Shown here piece by piece: positions 36,645-44,901 of a stretch of DNA of 64,000 bases. The notes under the pieces were generated by a model that was not told where the DNA came from, did not search any database, and saw nothing but the letters and a program-made list of their open reading frames with translations. Positions within the stretch are counted from its first letter, which is position 1. Each line of letters begins with the position of its first letter. Both the position numbers and the translations under genes were made by a program. The stretch is from JAHELQ01 sp965603365 (GTDB lineage Bacteria > Acidobacteriota > Aminicenantia > UBA2199), in contig CBFDCR010000007.1 in assembly GCA_965603365.1 (NCBI GenBank), positions 1 to 64,000 of the forward strand. Direction: 5' to 3'.

Positions 36645-37349
36645 ATGGTTTTGAGCTTCAATCAACCGGCCTTCATCCCCTGGGGCGGCTTCTTTGCCCG
36701 TCTCATGGCCGCAGACCGGATGGTGCTGCTGGACGATACCCTTTTTGCCCGGGGCTTTACCTTTGTCAACCGCAACCGCATCAAAGGGCCCGACGGCCAG
36801 GTCTGGATCACCGTGCCCATTAAAAAGAAGGGGCGCGGCCGGCAGAAGATCCGGGACCTGGAGATCTATCAAAAACCCTATTGGGCCGGGAAGTTTGCCC
36901 AAACCTTGAGACACAGCTACGGCAAATCGGTCTATTTCGAGGGGCTGCATGAATTGTTGATGAGGATCATCCGCACAGATGGTCCCCGTTTTTTGCTCCT
37001 GGCCGGCGATATCCTGGAATGTTTACGCCGTCAACTGGCTATTGAGACCCCCTTCTTGCTGCAGTCGGAAATCGGGGTCGAAGCCCGGGGTATCGACCTG
37101 CTGATCGAGATCGCCCGTAAGTTGGGGGCCGACGAGGTCATTCTCCCCTTTCCGGCCAGTAGACTGCTGGACTGGCGACAAATCGCCGAGGCAGGAATCG
37201 GGGTGCGGTTCCTGAAGTTTGTCTCCCACGTCTATCCCCAGTTCTGGGGGGAATTTACCGCCAACCTTTCGGTACTGGATCTTCTCTTTTGTGTCGGCCC
37301 GGCGGGGAGACAACTGCTGGAGAAGAGTTTTACTCTGGTGGCGCTGTAA
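36645..37349 (+). CDS. WbqC-like family protein
   Basis: A 234-residue protein of the WbqC family (PF08889). Typical features: FNQPAFIPWGGFFARL near the start, VNRNRIKGPDGQVWITVPIKKKG, and the C-terminal YPQFWGEFTANLSVLDLLF with the family's YxQ...NLS.LD..F pattern. WbqC genes occur in O-antigen and glycan loci, though the biochemical step is not settled. No good Shine-Dalgarno is seen. It is divergent from the GYD gene and is followed after 19 bp by the membrane spermidine-synthase-like gene. Confidence 0.88.
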   Translation: MVLSFNQPAFIPWGGFFARLMAADRMVLLDDTLFARGFTFVNRNRIKGPDGQVWITVPIKKKGRGRQKIRDLEIYQKPYWAGKFAQTLRHSYGKSVYFEGLHELLMRIIRTDGPRFLLLAGDILECLRRQLAIETPFLLQSEIGVEARGIDLLIEIARKLGADEVILPFPASRLLDWRQIAEAGIGVRFLKFVSHVYPQFWGEFTANLSVLDLLFCVGPAGRQLLEKSFTLVAL

Positions 37350-37368
37350 CTAACCGTGGAATTTAAAC

Positions 37369-39759
37369 ATGGGTGATCGGGCAAAGATATACACTGCCGT
37401 GTTTTTCGCCGCCGCCGCCGGTCTAGCCTTCGAGGTCAGCCTGACCCGCATCTTCTCCATCTCCCTGTGGTATCACTTCGCCTTCATGGTGATCAGCATC
37501 GCCATGCTGGGCCTTTCGGCTAGCGGCACCGCCATCTCCCTGTTTCCGAGGCTCAAGAACATTTCCCGCCTGGGGTCTTACTGCTTCTTTTTGGGCCTCT
37601 CACTGTCCGCCGGTTACCTGCTGATCAACCGGTTCCCCTTTGACCCGGTCAAGCTTCAGTGGTCCAACTGGCAAATCCTCTACATCGGCGCCTACTATGT
37701 CGTCCTGATGTTTCCTTTCTTCTTCGTGGGTCTCATCATCGCCGGTGCCTTTGCCTCGGCCAGCCGGATGGCACCCAGGATCTACGCCGCCGACCTGTTG
37801 GGCGCGGGCTTTGGCTCGGTGGCCATCCTGTTTCTCATCTCCCTGAAGGGCCCGGAATACCCGGTCTTTTTGCTGAGTATCGTTCTGTGGGTTCTCTCCT
37901 TTTTAATGGGGGGAAGAGCGGTGAAGATCGCCGCCGCGCTGATGATCCCCCTGCTCCTCCTCACCCTGTTACTCTTGCCGGGTTATATCCGGATGCACAT
38001 CTCCCCCTACAAGGAGATGCCCTTGGCCTTGCGCTACCCGGGTGCCCGGCACCTCCGCACCGATCACAGCGCTTTTTCCCGTATCGACACCTTCGAGAGC
38101 CCGGCGGTGCGCTTCGCCCCGGGTTTGAGTCTCAAGTACCGGGAGACGCTGCCCCACCAGGTGGGTTTCTCTATCGACGGCGATGCCATCAACGCCGTGA
38201 CCTCCGCCAAAGACAAGAAAAAGCTTTTGTTTCTGTCGTACTTACCGGCCGCCCTGGTGTATGAGATGGCCGCCGACAACGAAGATGTGTTGGTATTGGA
38301 CCCCAGGGGCGGGCTGGGGGTGCTGCTGGCCCGCCATTATCGCTCTTCCAACGTATACAAGGTGGAGTCGAACCCGCTGCTGGTAAAGGTCGTGCGGCGG
38401 CACCGCCGCCTGAGCGGCTCGATTTATCGACAGCACACCTGGACCGGCCTGGGACGGGCCTGGTTAAAGTCCCAGTCCTTAACATTCGATATCATCGAGC
38501 TGTCCCTGATGTCCGGCATCCCCGGCCGCGCTTCCGCCTTAGCCGAAGATTACCGTCTGACCAAAGAGGCATTCTGCGAATATATCCGCCATCTCAAGCC
38601 AGATGGCATGTTGAGCCTCAGTCTCTACATCACGCCGCCGCCGCGCCGCGAATACCGGCTGCTGACCACCCTGCTTTCGGCCATGGAGGAGGCGGGCATA
38701 GGCGACCCTTCCGGGCACCTGGCGGCCATTCGCAGTTGGGGCAGCCTCACGCTTTTGATGAAGCGGACGCCTCTCACCGCCGCCGAGAACGAAGGACTCA
38801 AAACATTTTCCCGGCAGCGGTTGTTTGACCTGGTTTACTACCCGGGGATGCGGCCCGAGGAGGCGGATTTCTTTATCCAGACCCAGGGGCAAAGCCTATT
38901 CCGGGCCTTCGTCAATCTAATCGATAAAGAGAGCCGGTCGAAGTTTATCGAAGAGTGCCTGTTCGATATTGCCCCGGTCTTCGATGACCGGCCTTTTTTC
39001 CACTACTTTATGAAATTTAAGAATATCCGGCAGATCTACCGGATGACCGGTGGGAAGTGGGAGTATTTTATCAGGGAGGGCTACATCCTGGCTCCCATCC
39101 TGGTCCAGGTGCTGGTATTCAGCCTCTTACTGATCTTCCTGCCGCTGATATTCAAGATAAGAGGGGCAAGGGTTAGCGGAAGAGAGGGCAAAAGGACGAT
39201 GCTGTTTTATTTTGCTTTCCTGGGACTGGGATTCATGTTCTTAGAAGTCGGCCTGATTCAGCGGAGTATCCTGGTGCTGGAGAACAGCGCCTATGCGGTG
39301 GCGGTGGTGTTGGCCGCCCTCTTGATCGGTTCCGGCTGCGGCAGTCTGCTGAGTACCAAATTGAAAGCCCTGGCTACGCCCCGGTTGACCCTGGCGATTG
39401 CCCTGCTGATCCCCCTGTACTGCCTGGCGACCCCCCTGTACTTCGCCATCATCATGCCCCTTGTTCCGGGCCTGAAATTTTTCCTGCTCTTTGTGTTTGT
39501 CCTGCCCCTGGGACTCTTCCTGGGCATTCCCTTCCCGTCGGGCATCCGCTTCCTGGGTCGGGCCAATCCCGAATTGATCCCCTGGGCCTGGGCCATGAAC
39601 GGCTTTTTTTCGGTCATGGCCCCAATTATCGCCATGCTCCTGGCCCTTTCCTTCGGCTTTACCCCCGTCTTCTGGCTGGCATCCTCAAGCTACCTCCTGG
39701 CCTTCCTGACGTTTTCTCTCCTCTCTCACTTTGCCGACCATGGGCACGAAGCGCACTGA
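37369..39759 (+). CDS. membrane-fused spermidine synthase-like protein
   Basis: A 796-residue polytopic protein. Residues 1-210 contain about seven membrane helices (starting KIYTAVFFAAAAGLAFEVSLTRIFSIS). The central soluble part (about 240-520) carries a SpeE-like Rossmann core (DVLVLDPRGGLGVLLARHY, later IIELSLMSGIPG and LTKEAFCEYIRHLKPDGML). Another seven helices make up the C-terminal 250 residues. Such MFS-like/spermidine-synthase fusions are widespread and of unproven activity. The usual catalytic acidic DxGxG appears as DPRGGLG, so aminopropyl transfer is uncertain. The gene follows the WbqC-like gene closely. Confidence 0.85.
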   Translation: MGDRAKIYTAVFFAAAAGLAFEVSLTRIFSISLWYHFAFMVISIAMLGLSASGTAISLFPRLKNISRLGSYCFFLGLSLSAGYLLINRFPFDPVKLQWSNWQILYIGAYYVVLMFPFFFVGLIIAGAFASASRMAPRIYAADLLGAGFGSVAILFLISLKGPEYPVFLLSIVLWVLSFLMGGRAVKIAAALMIPLLLLTLLLLPGYIRMHISPYKEMPLALRYPGARHLRTDHSAFSRIDTFESPAVRFAPGLSLKYRETLPHQVGFSIDGDAINAVTSAKDKKKLLFLSYLPAALVYEMAADNEDVLVLDPRGGLGVLLARHYRSSNVYKVESNPLLVKVVRRHRRLSGSIYRQHTWTGLGRAWLKSQSLTFDIIELSLMSGIPGRASALAEDYRLTKEAFCEYIRHLKPDGMLSLSLYITPPPRREYRLLTTLLSAMEEAGIGDPSGHLAAIRSWGSLTLLMKRTPLTAAENEGLKTFSRQRLFDLVYYPGMRPEEADFFIQTQGQSLFRAFVNLIDKESRSKFIEECLFDIAPVFDDRPFFHYFMKFKNIRQIYRMTGGKWEYFIREGYILAPILVQVLVFSLLLIFLPLIFKIRGARVSGREGKRTMLFYFAFLGLGFMFLEVGLIQRSILVLENSAYAVAVVLAALLIGSGCGSLLSTKLKALATPRLTLAIALLIPLYCLATPLYFAIIMPLVPGLKFFLLFVFVLPLGLFLGIPFPSGIRFLGRANPELIPWAWAMNGFFSVMAPIIAMLLALSFGFTPVFWLASSSYLLAFLTFSLLSHFADHGHEAH

Positions 39760-40284
39760 GCCAAATTGCTTCATCCGGATCTCTTCGACCTTTTTTTTCA
39801 CCAGGGTTAACATCTGATAGTACACGGTACTGCTCAGGGGCTGGATGAATCGCCCCCCTGTCCCTTGCCCCCTTCCGGCTCCTCCAAATTTAACCCAGCA
39901 TTTCTACCCCTCAATGTAACGCAGGTTAAATAGGGTTTTTTGGATTTATGCAAGTGAGGGACCTGTTGTTTTTGAAAAATGGGGGAACTTTCATCTATAA
40001 ATATTTTGTTTGTGCCAAACTCCAGATCTGTAAAAACGTGTGAAACCTAATCGTAACCTTACTCAGAGCATTTTGTGGAGGATCATCTGTTTGAGGTTCT
40101 CTTTGGGGATGCCTGGGAATGTGTCCCGCCACAGGCGGTCGCACTCTTTACAGGCGGGAGAGGAGGATATCGGGAAATAAAGAAAAAAGTGAGAGAGATT
40201 GATGGAGCGATGGGAAAAAGACCGTCCCATCACTCCATAATCTCTATATCTTCACCTCACACCCTTACAGGTCCCCTCCTCGGT
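39760..40284. other. long intergenic region with decayed coding fragments
   Basis: A 525-bp region without an intact gene. Two minus-strand stretches look like protein remnants. One at about 40060-40150 ends CKECDRLWRDTFPGIP plus a short basic helix and a stop. The other at about 39768-39860 reads FIQPLSSTVYYQMLTLV and then a Lys/Glu helix. Neither has a start. They suggest gene decay next to the membrane spermidine-synthase-like gene. A plus-strand frame at 40075-40332 is judged a shadow. Confidence 0.35.
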
Positions 40285-40740
40285 TTAGATAACGCATGGG
40301 TAGCTAACCCCCTGTTTATGATATATTGTTGACATATTTTTTCCATCTTCATCGCCAATGGTGACAAGATCCCCGGCATGAGGGGATATAGCCGTCAAAC
40401 CGGCTGGCCGTGTCAGTCTCAGCTCCCAGGCGGGAGAACCTGGGGGAATTTTCAGTAATGTCCGCCTATCGCGGTGGCTGATGGTGAGTTTTCCTTCCAG
40501 ATAGATCTCGACTTCTATCCAGGCCGGTAGATCAATCACACAATTGTTTCTTAACCCACCGGCAACACCGGCCATAGAGATGCCGAGATAATCTTTCCCG
40601 TCGGTGGTGTGAAGAGGGAGAGTGATGGAGCTGTTGTAACTGATGATATGGGCGCTACGGCTGGCACAATGGTAGACATGAATATCCCTCCTCTGGATGG
40701 TCAATTTATTGTTGATAACGATATCGAATCCTGCCGTCAT
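40285..40740 (-). CDS. hypothetical beta-rich cytosolic protein
   Basis: A 151-residue protein with alternating hydrophobic/polar strands (FDIVINNKLTIQRRDIHVY, WIEVEIYLEGKLTISHRD, AWELRLTRPAGLTAIS) that suggest a beta-sandwich. No signal peptide, no membrane helix, no family I recognise. GAGAGG six bases before the ATG supports the start. It follows the 36-residue peptide gene by 77 bp on the same strand and is probably co-transcribed with it, divergently from the LiaF/LytS/LytTR genes. A role in the same response is an inference from this arrangement. Confidence 0.7.
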   Translation of the reverse strand: MTAGFDIVINNKLTIQRRDIHVYHCASRSAHIISYNSSITLPLHTTDGKDYLGISMAGVAGGLRNNCVIDLPAWIEVEIYLEGKLTISHRDRRTLLKIPPGSPAWELRLTRPAGLTAISPHAGDLVTIGDEDGKNMSTIYHKQGVSYPCVI

Positions 40741-40817
40741 TCGTTTCCTCTCCGGTGTTCGTCATCCCTCTCCATCTTAACAGCCAATGTGCTCTCCCCT
40801 GTCACACTGTCACACCG

Positions 40818-40928
40818 TCAACCAGTGCCATTATCACCGTGACTACCGTTACTATTGTCGGTTTCGTTTTCCTTAACCGCCTTCACCCTGGCGGGGCAAC
40901 CTTCTCTCTCTGGTTTTTCTTTTAACAT
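40818..40928 (-). CDS. 36-residue peptide gene
   Basis: A short ORF with an excellent ribosome site (GAGGAGG, six-base gap, ATG). The peptide has a charged, Lys/Glu/Arg-rich first half with one Cys (KPEREGCPARVKAV) and a second half made almost only of Gly, Asn, Asp, Ser and Thr (DNSNGSHGDNGTG). It is not a signal peptide or membrane helix. The two-part layout resembles the leader and core of a ribosomally made precursor, but it could also be a leader ORF that controls the next gene. No modifying enzyme is encoded next to it. Confidence 0.45.
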   Translation of the reverse strand: MLKEKPEREGCPARVKAVKENETDNSNGSHGDNGTG

Positions 40929-40979
40929 TGTGGACCTCCTCGCTTTTAAAATTTTCCCCTCCCTTTAAACCCGAAGGGC

Positions 40980-41014
40980 CAGATCGCCGACCTCTTATCC
41001 TGGCCGACGATCTG
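40980..41014 (-). promoter_or_regulatory. 13-pair RNA hairpin in the leader of the minus-strand peptide gene
   Basis: Arms CAGATCGTCGGCC (minus strand) and GGTCGGCGATCTG close a nine-base loop. Transcribed from the minus strand all thirteen positions pair, two of them as G-U; transcribed from the plus strand the same two become C-A mismatches. This asymmetry indicates that the minus-strand RNA is the one that folds. It lies about 50 bases before the peptide's ribosome site. Confidence 0.6.
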
Positions 41015-41045
41015 CCGGTATTTTACTATGGTTATAAAGCGAATG

Positions 41046-41087
41046 ATATAAAAATCGTACCAAAAGTTATAAAAATTGTACCAAAAT
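41046..41087. promoter_or_regulatory. two 21-bp direct repeats, candidate LytTR operator
   Basis: TATAAAAATCGTACCAAAAG and TATAAAAATTGTACCAAAAT are repeated with exact 21-bp spacing, that is two helical turns. LytTR-type regulators, one of which is encoded nearby, typically bind paired direct repeats about 21 bp apart. The pair sits just upstream of a possible minus-strand -10 (TAAAAT, about 41020-41025) and about 95 bp before the plus-strand TATAAT at 41180-41185. Confidence 0.5.
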
Positions 41088-41220
41088 GATTGGGGGTTTT
41101 GCCCGTTTTTTTTCTCGCCGTTTATCGAGAGATAGGCGGCATTCGTCGAAAAGAGGAGGAATTTTGTTGGCTGAGCCGTTATAATTTGAGTGTAAAAAAA
41201 ATTTCAATCAGGAGGTTATT

Positions 41221-41925
41221 ATGGAACAAGAGCGAAAACGGTACTTCGACGTAAGGATCGTGATTGGTTTGTTAATTGTGGCTGCCGGGGCGGTGCTGCT
41301 GCTGGACAGCCTGGGGATTGGCATTGCGATCGATGTCTGGGATTACTGGCCCGTTATTTTAATCGTGATTGGCCTAGGAAAGCTGCTCTCCCCCCGGGAT
41401 TCCCGCGGCATTTTCTGGGGCATCGCCATTACGGCGGTTGGCGTTCTCTTCTTACTCAGTAATCTGGGGTATATCGATTTCTGGTTCGACGACCTGTGGC
41501 CCATTATCTTGATCCTGATCGGCTTTGAGGTCTTGAGGGGCGGTTTCTTCCGGCATCGAATCGCCGCCGGGCATCCAGATTCCCGGGACATCGACAACGA
41601 GTATATCGATGTCTCCGTCGTGTTGGGAGGCGTGGAGTATAACTTTGTCAACAAGAAGTTGAAAGGTGGACGGGCTTCTGCTATTATGGGGGGGTGCGAA
41701 ATCGATTTGAGGAATGCCGAAATGGAATCGGATAGTATGGTACTGGAGACCTCTGCCGTGATGGGGGGCATCGAGATCCGGGTGCCCGACCACTGGCAGG
41801 TGGTGATGAAGGGCTCGCCCATCATGGGGGCCATGGAGGATAAGACCAGGCCGTCTGGTGAACCGGTAAAAAGATTGATCATCAAGGGTTCCGCCATCAT
41901 GGGCGCAGTGGAGGTAAAGAGCTGA
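41221..41925 (+). CDS. LiaF-like membrane protein
   Basis: A 234-residue protein with four short membrane helices in the first 110 residues (two LiaF/DUF5668-type pairs, each with DLWPIILILIGF or YWPVILIVIGL) and a soluble C-terminal half made of glycine-rich beta repeats (SAIMGGCEIDLRNAEM, SAVMGGIEIRVPDHW, SAIMGAVEVKS). In Firmicutes LiaF inhibits a cell-envelope stress sensor kinase. Here the next two genes are a LytS kinase and a LytTR regulator, two bases and then an overlap away, so a sensor-modulating role is plausible. AGGAGG precedes the ATG, and a TATAAT lies at 41180-41185. Confidence 0.82.
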   Translation: MEQERKRYFDVRIVIGLLIVAAGAVLLLDSLGIGIAIDVWDYWPVILIVIGLGKLLSPRDSRGIFWGIAITAVGVLFLLSNLGYIDFWFDDLWPIILILIGFEVLRGGFFRHRIAAGHPDSRDIDNEYIDVSVVLGGVEYNFVNKKLKGGRASAIMGGCEIDLRNAEMESDSMVLETSAVMGGIEIRVPDHWQVVMKGSPIMGAMEDKTRPSGEPVKRLIIKGSAIMGAVEVKS

Positions 41926-41927
41926 CC

Positions 41928-43001
41928 ATGCACCCATTGACGCGGTCTTTCAGGCATTTTTTCATTATGGGGCTCCTGTGGAGCCCCCTATGCCTGGGGG
42001 CCATCGTGATTCACAAAAACCTGACCGGTGTCAGTTGGGGGGAGTCGGCGTTACTGATCATCCCCCCGCTGGCGGTGCAGCTATTTATCTGCCTCTCCCT
42101 GTGGTATATCTGTAAGGTCATCCGCCTGGACCGCCGCTATCCATTTAAACGGCTGGCCATTCATGTCCTGACATTAGCGATTATCAACGGGGTCTGGTTG
42201 TTCTTTATCTTGGTTTACAGCCAGGTGCTGGACCTGGTCTTCAAGACCGTTAGGTGGGTCGATCTATTTGTCCAATCGATTCCTATCTTCCTGGGGATCG
42301 GTGTCTCCCTCTATTTTATCTGGGTTTTAGTCTATTACTTGATACTGGCCAATGAAGAGATCAGGGCCAACGAACAGGAAGTATTCAAACAGCGGCTCTT
42401 TGCCAGTCAGGCCGAACTAAGGGCCCTCAAGACCACCATCCACCCCCATTTCCTTTTTAATAGTTTAAACATGATCGGGCCCCTGATTCACCAGTCGCCC
42501 CGGCAGGCCCGGGTTTTTTTGTCGCAGTTGACGGATTTTTTAATCTATAGCTTGCAATATGGGAAGAAACAACAGGTGACGGTCCAGGATGAACTGGACC
42601 ATATCACCAATTATCTGGCTGTCGAGGGGGAGCGGCTGGGGGAGCGGCTGAAATTGGCTTTACATACGGACCCCACCGTACTCCAATGTTCCATTCTCCC
42701 CTTGACCTTACTCCCGCTGGTGGAAAATGCCATCAAGCACGGCATCAGCCAGTGCCTGGAGGGGGGAACCCTATCGATCTCTATAAAACCCGATTCCGGT
42801 TATCTGTCGGTGGAGATTGAAAATCCATACGAGAAACCGGCTCGTCCCGTAAAGGGAGACGGGCTGGGCCTGGAGACGTTAAAAAAGAGGATCGAGGTGT
42901 ACTACGGCCCCGCCGGCAGCGTAACGGTGGACAGGGGTGAGGAGACCTTCAACGTAAAGCTTCGTCTACCTCTCAACCGGGAGGCAGAGGATGAAAACTA
43001 A
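41928..43001 (+). CDS. LytS-type sensor histidine kinase
   Basis: A 357-residue kinase with four membrane helices (first about 140 residues) and a short coiled linker with the sequence QRLFASQAELRALKTTIHPHFLFNSLN, which holds the His_kinase (PF06580) phospho-acceptor in HPHFLFN. The HATPase part shows LPLVENAIKHGI (N box) and GDGLGLETLKKRI (G box). No extracellular sensor domain, so it may sense the membrane itself or take its signal from the LiaF-like protein encoded just upstream. The response regulator gene overlaps its end by 11 bp. Co-expression of all three is nearly certain. Confidence 0.93.
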   Translation: MHPLTRSFRHFFIMGLLWSPLCLGAIVIHKNLTGVSWGESALLIIPPLAVQLFICLSLWYICKVIRLDRRYPFKRLAIHVLTLAIINGVWLFFILVYSQVLDLVFKTVRWVDLFVQSIPIFLGIGVSLYFIWVLVYYLILANEEIRANEQEVFKQRLFASQAELRALKTTIHPHFLFNSLNMIGPLIHQSPRQARVFLSQLTDFLIYSLQYGKKQQVTVQDELDHITNYLAVEGERLGERLKLALHTDPTVLQCSILPLTLLPLVENAIKHGISQCLEGGTLSISIKPDSGYLSVEIENPYEKPARPVKGDGLGLETLKKRIEVYYGPAGSVTVDRGEETFNVKLRLPLNREAEDEN

Positions 43002-43737
43002 AATCAGGGCGATAATAGTGGATGACGAGGCGTTGGCACGCGCCTCACTCCGAGAGGCCCTCGGCCAATTTAAAGATATCGAAATTATTAAGGAGTGTGC
43101 CAACGGATTTGAGGTCATCCGGGAAGTCCTGCAGTCTAAGCCGGACATGATATTCCTGGATATCCAGATGCCGAGGCTGGCTGGATTTGATGTGGTTGAG
43201 CTTTTGGGCAAAGAGGCACCATTCATCGTATTCGTGACAGCCTATGATGAGTATGCCCTGCGGGCATTTGAGGCCGAAGCCCTGGACTATTTGTTAAAAC
43301 CGGTGACTGTAGAGCGGTTGGAGAAATCCATCCGGCGGCTGAGAGAAAAACTTCAAACCAGGGTTCCCCCCCAAATGGAGCAATTCATCGAACACCACCT
43401 GGCGCGCTCAGCCCCCCTGACCCGGATATTGATCCGGGACGGCACCGATGTTCACATTATCCCGGTGGAAGATATGATTTACTGCGAGGCCCAGGAGGAT
43501 TATGTCAGGATCTACACTAAGAATCGATCCTATCTTAAATTGGAGAGGATGTCGAACCTGGAGAAGACGCTCGATCCCCGGCATTTTTGCCGGATTCACC
43601 GTTCCTATTTACTGAATATCGATTGTCTGGCCAAAATCGAACCTTACAGTAAAGACAGCCGCATCGCCAAACTGAAAGACGGCAAGGCGCTGCCCATCAG
43701 CCGTTCCGGCTACAACCGCCTGATGGAATTACTCTGA
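42991..43737 (+). CDS. LytTR-family response regulator
   Basis: A 248-residue regulator with a CheY-like receiver (IVDDEALAR, phospho-acceptor Asp57 in IFLDIQMPR, conserved Lys in LDYLLKPV) and a C-terminal LytTR DNA-binding domain (CEAQEDYVRIYT, CRIHRSYLLNI, LPISRSGYNRL). It should be phosphorylated by the LytS kinase encoded just upstream and act on promoters with paired direct repeats. The 21-bp repeats at 41046-41087 are the obvious candidate site. GGGAGGCAGAGG before the ATG lies inside the end of the kinase gene. Its 3' end overlaps the opposing gene by 9 bp. Confidence 0.94.
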   Translation: MKTKIRAIIVDDEALARASLREALGQFKDIEIIKECANGFEVIREVLQSKPDMIFLDIQMPRLAGFDVVELLGKEAPFIVFVTAYDEYALRAFEAEALDYLLKPVTVERLEKSIRRLREKLQTRVPPQMEQFIEHHLARSAPLTRILIRDGTDVHIIPVEDMIYCEAQEDYVRIYTKNRSYLKLERMSNLEKTLDPRHFCRIHRSYLLNIDCLAKIEPYSKDSRIAKLKDGKALPISRSGYNRLMELL

Positions 43738-44304
43738 TTCTTTTTTCCGGTCGATTAATTCTTCAATCTTTAAGGCCGCCCGTTTAAGCATGTTGTAGAA
43801 TCCCTGCCTGTCGTATTGAGACCTCAACTGGCGGCAGTGGAGAGGCCCATATGATTCCCACCATTTCCAGTATTCCTGTGTCAATTGGCGGGCATAGGCT
43901 TTGATTTTTTTGCGTTCTTGATAATGCCTTCCGGCCGATACCCCGATTGCCATGATGCCGCCGGTCAATAATCCGCAGAGGTCTTTGTGTCCCATTCCGC
44001 CGCCGAAGGCAGCCGCAGCATCGGCGATATATTCCGGTTTCTTCATATGTTTTAATGAAGCCGTCAAGATGGCCCCGGCGCAGCTAAAGCCCTTTTCCGG
44101 GAGTGTTACGATCTCCCTGACCATCGCGGACTCACTGGCGGCCTTTTCCTCTTCTTTGGTCAGGGGGTCGTAGAGGTTTTTTTTGCCTTCGCCGAGAAGG
44201 GGCGCGCCGGATGCCCCCATCAGCCCGGCTCCTGCCGCCAACCCCGAAACGTATCGAATAAAACTGCGTCGGCTGTATGGCCTTATACTGGTATCGTTAT
44301 TCAT
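43729..44304 (-). CDS. C_GCAxxG_C_C family protein with Tat-type signal
   Basis: About 191 residues. The N-terminus has a twin-arginine motif (YSRRSFIRYVSGLAAGAGLMG), so export in folded form is likely. The mature part carries FSCAGAIL and, 30 residues on, GGGMGHKDLCGLLTGGIMAIG, matching the C_GCAxxG_C_C family, which is thought to bind a redox cofactor or metal through its Cys residues. A later Cys (PLHCRQ) could complete the set. AGGAGG four bases before the ATG at 44304 decides the start over one ten codons earlier. It follows the anti-sigma gene by 69 bp on the same strand. Confidence 0.8.
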   Translation of the reverse strand: MNNDTSIRPYSRRSFIRYVSGLAAGAGLMGASGAPLLGEGKKNLYDPLTKEEEKAASESAMVREIVTLPEKGFSCAGAILTASLKHMKKPEYIADAAAAFGGGMGHKDLCGLLTGGIMAIGVSAGRHYQERKKIKAYARQLTQEYWKWWESYGPLHCRQLRSQYDRQGFYNMLKRAALKIEELIDRKKESE

Positions 44305-44373
44305 TATACCTCCTGTGGATATATATGGTATCACTTCCCGGTTTTTTTCTCAATCCCTGGAGAGGATTAGGAG

Positions 44374-44901
44374 TTAAAGGGGTTTGACAAGTTGAACGTC
44401 GATGCAGGAAAGCAAAAAATCGGAGGCCGACTTTATGGATTGTGTCAGCTCTTGCATCTCCGAGTCTATGGGCGATTCCAGGCGGGCTGCGATTTCCGGC
44501 AGCGACGTCCTGGCAATCCCCAATTGAGACAGATCATCCAGTGGATTTTTATCTATAACGGGGGCAGCGCCAGGGGTGGTTAACACAACGATGCCGATGG
44601 CTACCACCAGCAACACCGAGGCCGCGGCCAGGATGGGTAGGGGCCAGGGTCGAAACCGGGGAACCAATCGAGGTGTCGATTTCGCCGTCAATGCGGACAG
44701 AATTTTTTCATTCAACCGATTGTCTCTCTTCCGGACAAATTCCGCAGCCTCCCGGCTCAGCCGCCGGGATATCGATTCGGATAGCCGGTAAAATTCCCGG
44801 CAGGAACGGCAGCGACCCAGATGGCGGCTGACGAGAGCGGGCAACCGCTTGCCCAGATCCAAAGATCGGGATATCAACCATTTATTTATGAAACAAAACA
44901 T
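44374..44901 (-). CDS. anti-sigma factor with zinc-finger-like start and one membrane helix
   Basis: A 175-residue protein. Residues 1-40 keep HLGRCRSCREFY, the H...CxxC pattern of HC2-type zinc anti-sigma domains. A basic linker precedes one membrane helix (LPILAAASVLLVVAIGIVVL, near residue 90), and about 65 residues lie outside, with one Cys near the end. The gene overlaps the upstream sigma factor by 16 bp, which is typical for sigma/anti-sigma pairs. It should bind and hold the sigma factor at the membrane until an envelope signal arrives. Confidence 0.85.
   Translation of the reverse strand: MFCFINKWLISRSLDLGKRLPALVSRHLGRCRSCREFYRLSESISRRLSREAAEFVRKRDNRLNEKILSALTAKSTPRLVPRFRPWPLPILAAASVLLVVAIGIVVLTTPGAAPVIDKNPLDDLSQLGIARTSLPEIAARLESPIDSEMQELTQSIKSASDFLLSCIDVQLVKPL

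Noticed and set aside
40075..40332. 85-codon plus-strand frame as a gene
   Set aside because: No ribosome site, composition poor, and it runs into the 3' end of the opposing 151-residue gene.
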